A stretch of 64,000 nucleotides of DNA from PALSA-270 sp963770245. GTDB taxonomy: Bacteria; Acidobacteriota; Terriglobia; Terriglobales; Acidobacteriaceae. The notes beneath the pieces were generated by a model. That model saw nothing but the letters and a program-made list of their open reading frames with translations, ran no database searches and was not told where the DNA came from. The first letter of the stretch is position 1. The number at the start of each line of letters is the position of its first letter. The stretch lies in NCBI GenBank assembly GCA_963770245.1, contig CAVYOX010000007.1, positions 248,001 to 312,000 on the forward strand, read 5' to 3'. This document shows positions 8,934 to 18,499 of the stretch, piece by piece. The position numbers and the translations under genes were made by a program.

Positions 8934-10610
8934 TCACTGAAGACTGGGAGCCACGCAGGTTTCTTGGCCCGATTGGATCGCCTGAAGTTTTAGGCGAGCG
9001 ACTTTTTGATCTGGACTGTAGAGTAATACCCGCTGTAATACCCGCTGGGCGGCATCCTTGTTGCCCAGCATACAGTCCGCTGATGCAAGATTGATTCCCG
9101 GCTCGTCGATGTCCTCGTTGCGATCGAAGGTCTTCTGCCACAGAGTTTCGGCAGCGGTGAGTTGTCCAGACTTTGCCAACAGGATTGCTAGATTGTTGGT
9201 GGCTGTCACATCGATTGGATCGAGCTTGAGCGCCTCACGGTAGAGTTCCATTGCCAGCGTGTTGTTTCCCCGGGTTTCAGCGAGATATGCGAGAGCAGTA
9301 AGCACCGGCCGATCATGCGGATCGGACTTTTTCGCCGCCAACAGCTGCGTCCACGCTCTGCCCGCCTGAGCAGCGTTTTCCCCCAAGTCGTAGTATGCAA
9401 GGGCGAGGTCGCGTTGACTGGTGTTCTCCTGGAGAAACGGAACCAACTCCCGATCTGCCTGCGACGGTTCGGAAGTTTCAAGCGGATCGGGATTCTGTCG
9501 AATGCGATGATCGGTCCAGGCGACGTGCGGAACCTTCTCCACTTTGCCCTTTGGCATATGACAGCTGGTGCAATCTGGATTGTCGTTGAAATGAGATGTG
9601 GAATACTTCGCTGCCTTGTGACAGACCAAGCACTTGCTCCGATAGAATGCCGCCCGTTCCACCGCCGGTGGTGAATAGTGCGGATCATGGCAGTTCATAC
9701 ACGACATGCGGTCACCGCTGACTATTTTGCATTTACTGAGGGTTAGTTCTTCAATCTCGCTGACGCCGCGGCTCATCATGTTGTCGCCGGCGTAGACGAA
9801 GTAGGAAAGGTAGTCTGCAATCCGCTCGCCTGGCTTGTAGTCGTCAACCTCCCGTCCAGCGTGCTCGATTCGGGTATCGCCTTCGAGGTGACAACTGATG
9901 CAAACGGAATCCCGCCTCTCCGGGTCAAGCTTGACCGGATTGATTGCCGGAGCTTTACCTGAACTCATGACGTGGGCAGTGGTGTCGCCGTGACACCTCT
10001 CGCAAGTGATGCCGCCGTGAAGAAACGGTAGTCCTTGAAAATGGTTGCGCGTGCCTGGATCTTCATGTTGCACGCCGCTCATGTGGCAGCGCATACAATC
10101 TCGCGTCATGGGCAAAGCGGGGGGCAGTGTTCGCAAATCGCCCAAGCCGGGCTTCATGTCATAGGCTTGGGATTGGCCATAGAAAGCAACCGGGGACTCG
10201 AGTAGGTACCCGTTGATCGTGTAGAGATACGTAGTGCTCAGGTGCCCGGACCCCAGAAAATAATCGAGCTTTTGGCTTCCTTCTAGGCCCGGATCCCCGG
10301 GGCGCGAATAGTTCAGCCAGAGCGACCCATCCTTGTTGGATACTCGGTAATCGATTCCAGACGGTACGTGCCGGAATCGTCCGGTAAAGATACGATCGGA
10401 GGCCAGCCCGCTCGCATTCGCCATGGGGGTACCAAGATACTTGCGAAAAATATCCTGGTGGCACTTGGAGCAAATGGCATCAGCCTCTCGTACGGGCGTA
10501 GCATTGTGGGACTGCGGGGATGTGGATAATGAATCCACTGCCCCGGCGATCGAGCACCACGCAAAAATAGTCGCGATCCGGATCCATCGTTCTAGTAGCG
10601 ACCAACGCAT
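8934..10610 (-). CDS. Exported seven-haem cytochrome c with C-terminal TPRs
   Basis: After a signal peptide (residues 1-24) there are seven CxxCH haem-binding motifs: CSKCH (47-51), CMRCH, CERCH, CISCH, CMNCH, CLVCH and CTSCH. They lie in the first 360 residues. The last 150 residues are tetratricopeptide repeats (ALAYLAETRGNNTLAMELYREALKLDP and similar, given in part). Such multihaem-TPR proteins are common in Acidobacteriota and are exported to the periplasm; their electron partners are not known. It is monocistronic on the minus strand. Confidence 0.88.
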   Translation of the reverse strand: MRWSLLERWIRIATIFAWCSIAGAVDSLSTSPQSHNATPVREADAICSKCHQDIFRKYLGTPMANASGLASDRIFTGRFRHVPSGIDYRVSNKDGSLWLNYSRPGDPGLEGSQKLDYFLGSGHLSTTYLYTINGYLLESPVAFYGQSQAYDMKPGLGDLRTLPPALPMTRDCMRCHMSGVQHEDPGTRNHFQGLPFLHGGITCERCHGDTTAHVMSSGKAPAINPVKLDPERRDSVCISCHLEGDTRIEHAGREVDDYKPGERIADYLSYFVYAGDNMMSRGVSEIEELTLSKCKIVSGDRMSCMNCHDPHYSPPAVERAAFYRSKCLVCHKAAKYSTSHFNDNPDCTSCHMPKGKVEKVPHVAWTDHRIRQNPDPLETSEPSQADRELVPFLQENTSQRDLALAYYDLGENAAQAGRAWTQLLAAKKSDPHDRPVLTALAYLAETRGNNTLAMELYREALKLDPIDVTATNNLAILLAKSGQLTAAETLWQKTFDRNEDIDEPGINLASADCMLGNKDAAQRVLQRVLLYSPDQKVARLKLQAIQSGQETCVAPSLQ

Positions 10611-10889
10611 GGCGATCTAATCCGCAGCCGACTGTTTAACGGGCCATGGGCAATGTGAAATCAAGATCGGCATGCCCCATAGTTTCAGTTGGCTGAGTCG
10701 ACTTCTTCATGCGCAGACTTGGGGAAAGATCCGCCACTATACGACTCACGCCATCGTAACTGGAATTTCCTTTTGACCCAAAAACGGCTGCTATTGTTCC
10801 CTCAATCCCGGTTCGCGTCAATGTTAAAGAATTTTCGATGACGCAAATTCGACGGTGTAAAAGGCGAGGGTGTAAGTTGGCTTTTTGCC

Positions 10890-11215
10890 TGGCAAGCGAA
10901 AGCCGTTCCCGGAAAGGAGGCCTACACCCCGCTGGCGAAGACGATCCCCATCCCGGAGCATTTCCAACATTTTCTGGCGGAGATGAAAGAGGGTTTCTGG
11001 GGGACGTGTACGGGCAGACCCAGGCGAGTCTGGAAGCAGCTTTCGGCGGCGGCTCTATGGCAACGGCTACTACCTGCGGGATTTCGTGACGCACCCTGGG
11101 AAAAGGCTCTCCGCCGCGCGGGATCGCGCGCTTGGAGCGGCGGGGGACGAAGTGGCGTCACAACACCTCGCGGGTTGGTCCGGCGCACAGGCAGATTGGC
11201 TTTGGGCCGTCTTGG
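10890..11215 (+). pseudogene. Decayed IS256 (mutator)-type transposase N-terminal remnant
   Basis: Translations in more than one forward frame give PEHFQHFLAEMKEGFWG and then YGNGYYLRDFVTHPG, which resemble the N-terminal part of IS256-family transposases (typically a GFW-type block followed by YRNGYYxRDFVT). Frame changes and a missing catalytic part show that it is not functional. No end repeats were found. The assignment is from remembered family motifs. Confidence 0.4.
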
Positions 11216-11233
11216 CTAAGTCTGGCGATGCCA

Positions 11234-12064
11234 TTAGGCTTGGCTATCCGGCGAGACCATGGCCCCTGGCCGGTAGCCCAGGCTGCCTGAAAAATCGGAA
11301 GCCATCCGCGCCACCAAAGGGGCCAAGAGACAAACGCGCTTCCTGGTAAGGCGGAGGGCGGCACCTGCGATACTGATCGCCGCTACGACCCTGCCGGAGT
11401 GATCCTGGACTGCAGCTCCAATACATTTAAGTCCAACTTCGAGCTCCTGGTCGTCCACTGCGAATCCGCTCGTTCGAACTTGTGCAAGTTCGGCCTTCAG
11501 CTCCGAGCGCCGGGTGATTGTGTGCCGGGTGTAAGCCCTCAGGCCGTGCTTACGCATGATCATGTTGACCTCCGGCTCGGGAAGGAAGGCAAGAATTGCC
11601 TTCCCCAGTGAGGAGCAATGGACTGGAGCCTTACCGCCTACCGTGACGTGCATCCGCAATACATGCCGGCCCTCGGCAACAGCGATGGATACCACTTCAC
11701 CATCGCAGAGAACTCCGAGGGCTGCCGTTTCCCCGCTCTGGCCACTCAGGTTTTCGAGATAAGGACGACCAATGGTTGCGAGGTCAAAGCGCGCCACTGC
11801 TCGAGCTCCTAATTGCAACAACTTGGATCCCAAGCGGTATTTCCCTGTGCCAAAGTCCTTCTCCGCGAAGCGGTGGCGTTCGAGGGTTCTCAATAGACGA
11901 TAAAACGTACTCTTGTGCAGATTCAACTTCTTTCCCATATCGGCCAAGCTCAGGTCTTCGGTGCTTGCGGCAAGAACATCCAGAATTGCGAAGGAACGGT
12001 CAAGCACCTGAGCTCGGTACGGAAACTGACTGTTTTCGCTGCGTCGTCTCATGGCATTTAGCAT
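11234..12064 (-). CDS. IclR family transcriptional regulator
   Basis: The N-terminal winged helix-turn-helix reads LSLADMGKKLNLHKSTFYRLLRTL. The effector-binding domain is recognised by GKAPVHCSSLGKAILAFLPE and by the C-terminal block GFAVDDQELEVGLKCIGAAV. IclR proteins respond to small acids such as aromatic or keto acids and usually control a neighbouring catabolic gene. Here an ACS-type MFS transporter follows on the same strand upstream in coordinate order (12.3-13.6 kb) and RraA is divergent from it, so this is the probable regulator of that locus. The ATG at 12064 and the one at 12052 are both possible starts. Confidence 0.9.
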   Translation of the reverse strand: MLNAMRRRSENSQFPYRAQVLDRSFAILDVLAASTEDLSLADMGKKLNLHKSTFYRLLRTLERHRFAEKDFGTGKYRLGSKLLQLGARAVARFDLATIGRPYLENLSGQSGETAALGVLCDGEVVSIAVAEGRHVLRMHVTVGGKAPVHCSSLGKAILAFLPEPEVNMIMRKHGLRAYTRHTITRRSELKAELAQVRTSGFAVDDQELEVGLKCIGAAVQDHSGRVVAAISIAGAALRLTRKRVCLLAPLVARMASDFSGSLGYRPGAMVSPDSQA

Positions 12065-12335
12065 AGCATTGAGCTCAATTTAACAAGTAGCGGCTTGGGA
12101 TTTACCTTTCGCCCGCAAGTCTGCATTCGAGCGGATCTTGTTCCGATTCGTCGCCGACCCGACATATCCCCTGCTACAGCGAACCTTGGAACCGTACCGA
12201 GGAGCTGTCTTAGGAACTGGACGGACCCCTCACGAGGGCGGACCCGTGCGCCTTCCCCACATACCTGGTTCCGATCTTCGAATCAAGCTAGTAGAGATTC
12301 TGGGAAGGACCATCGCCGTACGGGAAATGGCTCGA
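12065..12335. other. Short region between IclR and MFS genes
   Basis: This stretch lies upstream of the IclR start and just after the MFS stop. I see no gene. It probably carries the IclR promoter. Confidence 0.35.
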
Positions 12336-13610
12336 CTACTTCGCAAACTTCGGGCTTGCGCGCCCGTGCAGGCTCCGCAAGCTGATGGACATGAGCGCAT
12401 AGGCTGTCAGATGCGTGAATCCCAGGGCCGTAAATACCGGGATATACCCAAAGTTCTTGACTACGTGTCCGGTTAGCAGCGTTGAAAGTCCGCCGCCCAC
12501 GGTGCCGCCCACCAGGGTCAGCGCCACCACCCGGGCGACGTTTTGTGGCGGAGTGGATTCAATGATGAGTGTCGTCAGGTTGGTGTTCCAGGAGGCTTGC
12601 AAGAACATGACCAGCGTGATCAAGCTGACCGCGAGCGGGGCCGAGCCAACCCGAACCGCCACCAAAGTCAGCGGCGTCAGACACGCCACCACGAACAAAA
12701 TGCGTCGGCGGGCCAGGCGCGGGTCCGTTCCACGGCGAATTAGCCAGTCGGAGACAGCCCCACCGGTCAACGCGCCAAGATCGGCCCCGAGAAATGGAAT
12801 CCAGGCCATCATGCCGGTCTTTGCTAGGGAGAAACCGTGGGAGGTGTGGAGATAGGCGGGAAGCCAAAAAAGAAAAAAAAAGGTAAAGGGATCCGTGAGG
12901 AAACGTGTGAAAAAGAAACTGCGGACCACAGGCTGGGACAGCAGGCGAAAGATTGAGATGTTTTCCTGTGTGACAGCGTTTGACCCGCGGCCCCGCAAAA
13001 TAACCGTCCGCTCGGCAGCGGACAACCCAGGCTGCCGCTCTGGAGAATGGTAAAACCAGAGCCAAACGCCCAAAAGCACGAAACCCGACGCCCCGGTGAT
13101 GACAAAGCTGAATTGCCAATGATAATGGAGTGCTAGCCAAGCCACCAGCGGAGGCGCGATCATCGCACCGATAAAATTCCCGGTGGAAAACACCGCCCAG
13201 CAAACTCCCCGTTCGCGCTGTGGAATCCAATCCCTCAATACCCGGGCGGCGGCAGGGGTATAGAAACTTTCCCCCAATCCCAACACAACCCGCAGGACCA
13301 GGAACGAAATCCATCCGGTCGCCAGGGAGTGAGCAACCGCGGCGACAGACCACACCGTCAAGGCGACCGCAAAACTTGTCCGCACCCCAAACCGGTCAAC
13401 AATCCCTCCTGCGAATAAATACCCGAGTCCGGTTGCCATCAGAAAACCCATGACGATGTAGGAATACTCGGCCGCGGAAAAACCAAAAATCTCCTCCAGC
13501 GTTTTTTCCAGGACGGAAAGGGTCTGCCGGTCGAGAAAAGCGATTGTCGAGATGAAAAACAGCAGCCCGGCCACCAGCCATCGCCGGTGTTCGCGAAGGA
13601 CCGCGATCAT
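12336..13610 (-). CDS. MFS transporter, ACS (hexuronate/anion:cation symporter) type
   Basis: The 424-residue protein has about 12 membrane segments. It has the MFS opening FISTIAFLDRQTLSVL and loop motif AGGIVDRFGVRTSF, the latter the conserved DRxGxR pattern. The middle loop (SPERQPGLSAAERTVILRG) and the C-terminal half fit the ACS subfamily (ExuT/GudP-like), which moves sugar acids or other organic anions with protons. The adjacent IclR regulator and divergent RraA-like gene support an acid-catabolism role. The specific substrate is not visible. Confidence 0.85.
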   Translation of the reverse strand: MIAVLREHRRWLVAGLLFFISTIAFLDRQTLSVLEKTLEEIFGFSAAEYSYIVMGFLMATGLGYLFAGGIVDRFGVRTSFAVALTVWSVAAVAHSLATGWISFLVLRVVLGLGESFYTPAAARVLRDWIPQRERGVCWAVFSTGNFIGAMIAPPLVAWLALHYHWQFSFVITGASGFVLLGVWLWFYHSPERQPGLSAAERTVILRGRGSNAVTQENISIFRLLSQPVVRSFFFTRFLTDPFTFFFLFWLPAYLHTSHGFSLAKTGMMAWIPFLGADLGALTGGAVSDWLIRRGTDPRLARRRILFVVACLTPLTLVAVRVGSAPLAVSLITLVMFLQASWNTNLTTLIIESTPPQNVARVVALTLVGGTVGGGLSTLLTGHVVKNFGYIPVFTALGFTHLTAYALMSISLRSLHGRASPKFAK

Positions 13611-13677
13611 TCTTATTAGTCTCCGGGGTTACTGCGTGCGTTGCGGCGCGGTCATGATAGTATCCACGAATCGATAA

Positions 13678-14421
13678 ATGCAACCCGCATTGTCCGATGG
13701 CGAATTGAATGAATTGCGGCGGTGGAGCACGGGCGCCGTCTGCAATGGTTGGGAGCAGATCACTCGGCGGGACATCGTCGGGGAGGCGATCAATCTTGAG
13801 CCGACGCAAGATTTCATGCCCTTTCTCGGACCGATGATAGGTTACGCGGTCACGGTTGTGATCCAGCCCAGCGACCCCACGCACAAACAGAAAACTCCCT
13901 CCGCCTGGAGCGAATACCGTCGTTATGTGGCCTCAGTCCCAGGTCCAAAAATCGTCGTCGTGCAAGACCTCGACAAGCCGCGACTGCTCGGCGCGTTTTG
14001 GGGTGAGGTGACAAGTAACTTTCACCGTTCGGTTGGCTGCGTCGGCACAATCATTGACGGAGGCATCCGCGATGTTGACGAAATGGGACAGGCCGGATTC
14101 AAGGCGCTGGCGCGGGGTTTGTGCGCAGGCCGCGCACACTCGTGTCCGATCCGCTGGGGCAGAGAGGTCGAGGTTTTTGGGCGGCGCATTGTGCCCGGGC
14201 AATTGATCCATGCTGATAAACACGGGTTCCTCGCCATTCCGCCCGGCGATGAGCCGGGGCTGCTGGAAGCAACGCGATTCATGGACGCCAGGGAATGCCA
14301 GACGGTAATCGTAGCCGCGCACACCGCCGGCAGATCGCCGTCGGAGATTTGCGACGCGATGGATCGGGCGGGCGAAACGTTCCGCGCGGCAGTGCGCGAG
14401 AAATTCGGGAGCAAAAAATGA
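13678..14421 (+). CDS. RraA family protein (4-hydroxy-4-methyl-2-oxoglutarate aldolase-like)
   Basis: The sequence carries the RraA/HMG-aldolase block VGCVGTIIDGGIRDVDEM and an earlier GAFWGEVTSNFH segment, where the DGGIRD motif holds metal- and substrate-binding residues. Family members are either class II pyruvate aldolases for intermediates of aromatic or sugar-acid breakdown, or RNase E inhibitors. The context (MFS transporter divergent by about 70 bases, IclR regulator) favours the aldolase role. The length (247) exceeds the 160-residue RraA inhibitor, which also fits an enzyme. Confidence 0.8.
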   Translation: MQPALSDGELNELRRWSTGAVCNGWEQITRRDIVGEAINLEPTQDFMPFLGPMIGYAVTVVIQPSDPTHKQKTPSAWSEYRRYVASVPGPKIVVVQDLDKPRLLGAFWGEVTSNFHRSVGCVGTIIDGGIRDVDEMGQAGFKALARGLCAGRAHSCPIRWGREVEVFGRRIVPGQLIHADKHGFLAIPPGDEPGLLEATRFMDARECQTVIVAAHTAGRSPSEICDAMDRAGETFRAAVREKFGSKK

Positions 14422-14429
14422 AGTGTGTT

Positions 14430-14640
14430 CTGGCCCCGAGGACGGCTTGCGGCAACTCCAGGGCGTGGATTCGTCGCTGGGCTTTCTCCGCGTGGTGGAC
14501 AGGATGCGGGCGCGCGCAGCCGGGGTCAGCACCCTGAGCTTTTGGCCGGGATGATAGGCGCTTGATCGTGTTGAAAGACGCACCTTCTGCCAGCATCAGG
14601 ATCGACTTGGCACGAAACCCTTATCCCGCGGGCAGAGAGC
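14430..14640 (-). pseudogene. Decayed IS630-type transposase N-terminal remnant
   Basis: Reading the minus strand from about 14640 gives ILMLAEGASFNTIKRL and then, in another frame, GQKLRVLTPAARARIL and RRKPSDESTPWSCRK. These resemble the N-terminal helix-turn-helix part of IS630 transposases (usually DGASYxTI and LTPxARxRIL). A frame shift and loss of the catalytic domain show decay. It directly follows the RraA stop. Confidence 0.55.
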
Positions 14641-15083
14641 GAGCCCGAGCGATGCTCTAAGGTCGGAAAGCTGTTGTTCGGTGAGCGGTTCGCTCCTACT
14701 CCGCGACGTCCATTGACCCGAGCAAAGAAGTGCCGGCCGCGCTGCTCCTCTGCTCGGCTCTTGTACTCGGCTCTCGGCGCAGAACTACGGCACGCCTCTT
14801 GCAAACGGTTGCTGCATGGCCTGGGCGAACATAGGCGATCCCAACGGGGATGGAGTCCGCCGAGGGCTAGTGCGAGATGCGGCAGATCAAAGCGCTGGTG
14901 ATGTGGCGGCTTAGATGAGCTCGTCAACGTCCATTCTCGGGCGTTGGTATGAACTGTGGACAACCCTGCAAGCAATACTGTCGTCTTTTTCATGACGCAT
15001 CAGGGTAGGTCCCGGTACCGGCGGTTTGCGCTAGTGTTTAGTCATAGCATTTCTTTACTTTGGAGGACTAGTACATCGTCCAG
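14641..15083. other. Gene-poor stretch between IS630 fragments
   Basis: One long minus-strand frame runs here (14526-14993), but its composition is arginine- and proline-rich with no motif. No gene is supported; the region may be decayed transposon DNA. Confidence 0.3.
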
Positions 15084-15270
15084 TTAGTTATTTATAGTAT
15101 TGCGATCCGGGCGGCGCCGGCGGCGCCTTCTCGGCTTGCGTGGGTGCGTCGCTTGATATTCTTTCGTCGCCTCGATAATGCGCTGAAGGTTTTCCGCGTC
15201 TTTGGTCCATACGAACGGCCTGGGATTTTCGTTGTTATTCAGACGCTGAACAACGTACAGGCCGACCAGT
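15084..15270 (-). pseudogene. IS630-type transposase C-terminal remnant
   Basis: The minus-strand frame ends in NENPRPFVWTKDAENLQRII followed by a basic Arg-rich tail. The PFVWTK block close to the stop is the usual C terminus of IS630 transposases. The N-terminal half is missing. The 14.4-14.6 kb remnant cannot be the same copy, because on the minus strand its N-terminal part lies downstream of this C-terminal part. Confidence 0.5.
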
Positions 15271-15320
15271 TTCTGGCGGTTACGGAACCGGTGCCGGCAG
15301 CGAAATGGGAGGCTCAAGCC

Positions 15321-16358
15321 ATGATCAAGAAACACGTGGCCGGGATTGCCCTAGCTGCAATCTGCTTCGCGAGCTCTTCCTTTTGCCAAACCACCGAGCG
15401 CGATCAGGCACTGAATCTGTTTCATCAGGAACGCTGGTCGGAAGCTGCCTCCGCTTTCGAGGCATTGGAGAAGCAGCAACCGGGCCAGACCGACGCGCTC
15501 CTGTATCGCGGGAGATGCTTGGCCAACCTTAGGCAGTTCAAAGACGCTGGCGAGGCGCTGCAAGCCTACATCGCAAGCCAACCGCACTCCGACGATGCCG
15601 TGTATCTGCTGGCTTACGTCCTTTTTCGCGAAGACAAGCCGAAAGAATCGCTGCAATGGTTTACCGACGCCGCCAAGCTAAGAACTCCGACCTCGGATGA
15701 TCTGAAGATCATCTCCTTCGATTATGTTCTTCTGAATGACTACGTCGATGCCGGTCACTATCTCGAAATCGCTCTGCAAATGGATCCCAACAACCTGGAC
15801 GCGCGATACTACCTCGGCCGTGTCCGTTACCAGCAGAATCGGTTGGACGACGCGATCGCCGCCTTCCGCGAAGTTCTGGGACGCAATCCCGGCAACGTGA
15901 AGGCGGAGGACAACCTGGGTTTGTGCCTGGAAGGGAAGTATCAGGTCGATCAGGCCATTGCCGCTTACCAGAAAGCGATCGCACTGGACGAAAGTTCATT
16001 GGTTCACACTGAACAGCCGTATTTGAACCTGGGCATCCTGCAGGCCAAACACAACAACGACCGAGAGGCCTTGCTCCTGCTGGCCAAAGCGCAGAAGATT
16101 GCCCCACAATCCGCAGAGGTTCACTATCAGTTAGCCAAGTCTCTGTTCAGCTTGAACCGGGTAGAGGACGCCCAGCGCGAGGTCGAAACAGCTGTGCAGC
16201 TCAATCCCAAAGATGCTCCTTCGCATTATTTGCTGGGCCGCATCTATCACACCCTGGGGAAAAGCGATTTGTCGGTGCAGCAGTTCGAGCTCACCAAGGA
16301 CCTGCTGCGTTCCGGTAATGAGAATTCTGTCCCCATGGCCAGCGGGGATAGAAAGTAG
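15321..16358 (+). CDS. Exported tetratricopeptide repeat protein
   Basis: A signal peptide (AGIALAAICFASSSFCQ) precedes about eight TPR units, with the usual spacing of Gly/Ala/Tyr residues. One example is the stretch LDARYYLGRVRYQQNRLDDA. TPRs mediate protein-protein interactions, and the partner is not known. The ATG at 15321 is preferred over an in-frame ATG at 15144 because it has GGGAGG upstream and yields the signal peptide. The gene lies between transposon remnants and has no visible operon partner. Confidence 0.85.
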   Translation: MIKKHVAGIALAAICFASSSFCQTTERDQALNLFHQERWSEAASAFEALEKQQPGQTDALLYRGRCLANLRQFKDAGEALQAYIASQPHSDDAVYLLAYVLFREDKPKESLQWFTDAAKLRTPTSDDLKIISFDYVLLNDYVDAGHYLEIALQMDPNNLDARYYLGRVRYQQNRLDDAIAAFREVLGRNPGNVKAEDNLGLCLEGKYQVDQAIAAYQKAIALDESSLVHTEQPYLNLGILQAKHNNDREALLLLAKAQKIAPQSAEVHYQLAKSLFSLNRVEDAQREVETAVQLNPKDAPSHYLLGRIYHTLGKSDLSVQQFELTKDLLRSGNENSVPMASGDRK

Positions 16359-16404
16359 CGCGGATTCAGGGCACTCAGCGTGTAATGGTGATGAGGATGG
16401 CTGC

Positions 16405-16470
16405 CTATGCCGCCCTTTCGGGGCGGGGGCATGGGGGTCTATCATCCGGCGGCTTTTTCCTCGCCGTACA
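16405..16470 (+). repeat. Hairpin-containing element resembling acidobacterial interspersed repeats
   Basis: The segment starts with CCGCCC-tttc-GGGGCGG, a perfect stem-loop, followed by a GC-rich stretch ending TCCGGCGGCTTTTT. Comparable short palindromic elements are scattered in Acidobacteriota genomes; this assignment is from memory and needs a self-comparison. It could also act as a terminator for the TPR gene. Confidence 0.3.
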
Positions 16471-16679
16471 CAGCGCGAGGGTTGGCTCCGGCGCGGCTGA
16501 GCCTCGGCTCGATGAGCCCCACCCGGTTATTCAGCAGGGTTGCCTCCGGGCAGAGCCCGCTTCCGTTTCACCCCGCGAGGTCATTGTAGCTGCGCCTACG
16601 GCAAACGGCGAAGACCCTGGGTGTTGCCCGCGAAGTGGCCGTTATCTACGTGCCTGCTCTAATTCACGATTTCACGATC

Positions 16680-17227
16680 GCGAGCCGCGTGGATCTCGGC
16701 TGGTCGTCCCGCTAGCGGCCAGGATCGGGCCGGTGGCGTCATCCTGAACCCCGACGAGAGTGAGCTCGGGGCCGCGGCCTTCGAGCCAGCCATCACGGTC
16801 ATGACGGCTGGCATCGGTGAGCGCCGTCATGCCAAAGCGTGGGCAGGGCGGTCGGCGGGAGCGGTATTGACGAGGCCGGCGGTTCTACGGAGAAGCCAGT
16901 TTCGCAGCCGGCAAGAGGCGGCGCCCAGTCTCGCGGCTGACGGCGGGCCCTTCCTCGGTTTTTCCGCCAGATGGAAATCGTTGAAGCTCGGGTACTTGCC
17001 GCGGGCCAGGCTCTAAGATCAACTGCTCCTGGGGAATAGAACCACCCACGTCATGAGCGTGCGTGATTCCCGTGCTGAACCTAGCCGACGGAATCGCTCC
17101 GATAACGGCTTTTGAGGCGCTGTAGTTGGCGCTCACTCAGCTGCGGCAGGCGGGAGGCTTCGCGCACGCTCAGCCTCTCGCCTGCATTCTCAATCACGTT
17201 CACTCGTTGGAACTCTTTCTGACTCAT
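16680..17227 (-). pseudogene. Decayed ISNCY-family transposase
   Basis: From an ATG on the minus strand the frame reads MSQKEFQRVNVIENAGERL and then SVREASRLPQLSERQLQRLK, which is the N-terminal helix-turn-helix of ISNCY transposases. It stops at codon 49 (TAG at 17081-17083). Further on, around 16815-16700, DASRHDRDGWLEGRGPELTL and VGVQDDATGPILAA match the catalytic-core DASRHDWLEGRG block of the same family. The piece between is scrambled. The element is therefore inactive. Confidence 0.7.
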
Positions 17228-17370
17228 GTTCACTGTCCCTAATCAGGTGACAAAGTCTGGTTGCAGTTAAGGAGTGACATTATCGCCGAGCATCGACACG
17301 CTGCCCTCCACAAAATCGCCGGGTTCACGTTAGAATGTTACGTTTATTGGCCGTTAGCCACCGGGTAGCC

Positions 17371-18147
17371 ATGCGAAGAAAAACCTCATACCATGTCCAG
17401 GTCCTCGATCGAGCGTTCGCGATCCTGGACGCGTTGGCAGAAAAAGGATCGCTGGTGAGGGTCGCAGAACTTTCGAAACACCTTAAACTCGATAAGAGTA
17501 CCGTCTTTAGGCTTCTCAAAGTTCTGGAACAGAATCGATATGTGGAGCGCGCCCCAAGCGACGGGAAATACAGGCTTGGCACCAAGATTCTCCACCTGGG
17601 AATGCTCGCACTTACAGACGTCGACGTTGCCCAGGCTTCGCAAGCTTACCTTGAAAGGCTTGTATCGCTGACAGGTGAAACCGCTTACATGGGAGTGCTG
17701 CGCAATAGTCAGATTATTTCCGTTGCAGTTGCACACGGGTCAATGAACCTGCGACTGGGAGTAAGTATTGGGGGTAATGCACCTCCCCATTGCACGGCTT
17801 TAGGCAAGGCGATACTGGCCTTTCTGCCACGGGACGAATGTCTCGCCGTAATTGGCCGGATTCGTTTCGCGACGCACTCTCCCCACACAATTACGAAGAA
17901 ATCGGTCTTTATGAAGGAGCTGAAAACAGTTCGGAAGAGGGGATATAGCATTGACAACGAAGAGTTCGAACCCGGACTAAAGTGTATCGGGGCGCCAGTC
18001 CGTAACTACTCAGGGAAGGTGGTTGGGGCCATCAGCGTCGCCGGTCCTGCATTTCGCATGACCAATGCGACCATTGGCCGCCTAAGTGGCACCGTCATGC
18101 AAACTGCCAAAGACCTTTCCGAAGAATTGGGGTTTCGGAGCCTCTGA
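17371..18147 (+). CDS. IclR family transcriptional regulator
   Basis: The winged helix-turn-helix reads LVRVAELSKHLKLDKSTVFRLLKVL, and the ligand domain carries GGNAPPHCTALGKAILAFLP and FEPGLKCIGAPVRNYSGKVV. It shares the family features of the regulator at 11.2 kb. It precedes the accessory island and is transcribed towards it, so it may control the following genes; there is no direct proof. The ATG at 17371 is preferred over one 36 bases upstream. Confidence 0.9.
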   Translation: MRRKTSYHVQVLDRAFAILDALAEKGSLVRVAELSKHLKLDKSTVFRLLKVLEQNRYVERAPSDGKYRLGTKILHLGMLALTDVDVAQASQAYLERLVSLTGETAYMGVLRNSQIISVAVAHGSMNLRLGVSIGGNAPPHCTALGKAILAFLPRDECLAVIGRIRFATHSPHTITKKSVFMKELKTVRKRGYSIDNEEFEPGLKCIGAPVRNYSGKVVGAISVAGPAFRMTNATIGRLSGTVMQTAKDLSEELGFRSL

Positions 18148-18302
18148 GGCAAATTCTCAGCATAGATTCTCTGGATCATCTATCAGAGACTATTAAGTCG
18201 TACCTACAGTATGGCGATAACAGTTCTGGCAAGCCTGCCTTAAAGCGCAATAACCTGCCATCCGGAAACCAGTGAACGGGAAGGATTCTCCGTTTTGTTC
18301 GT

Positions 18303-18330
18303 AGTGAAGTGCCAACGGGGGCACTTCACT
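18303..18330 (+). terminator. Perfect 11-bp hairpin downstream of IclR gene
   Basis: The arms AGTGAAGTGCC and GGCACTTCACT pair perfectly around the loop AACGGG. A short T-rich tail (TTTGT) follows. It is 155 bases past the IclR stop, so it could be a terminator or a regulatory stem-loop. The T tract is weak. Confidence 0.35.
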
Positions 18331-18464
18331 TTGTCGGGTAGTGGCGGCGGGAGTCATGACTGGCCACACCTTTCCTTGGCATATGGCCGACCTCATGAGT
18401 TAGGACTTGTCGGAAATCCTGTAGGACCTAATAAAAGAGTACGGCCCGAGCTCGGCGTTTTCAA

Positions 18465-18479
18465 GAACTCATGAAGTTC
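18465..18479 (+). promoter_or_regulatory. Short inverted repeat upstream of parvulin-FG-GAP gene
   Basis: GAACT and AGTTC form a dyad around CATGA, about 20 bases before the first possible start codon. Such a dyad could be a regulator operator, for example for the neighbouring IclR protein, but no known site is matched. Confidence 0.2.
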
Positions 18480-18499
18480 CTGGAAATTAGAGAACATTC

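Larger units (their letters stand above)
18148..18499 (+). other. Non-coding region upstream of the parvulin-FG-GAP gene
   Basis: I see no gene here. The region contains a perfect 11-base hairpin (18303-18330) and, close to the next gene, a short dyad (18465-18479). It must carry the promoter of the parvulin-FG-GAP gene. Confidence 0.45.
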
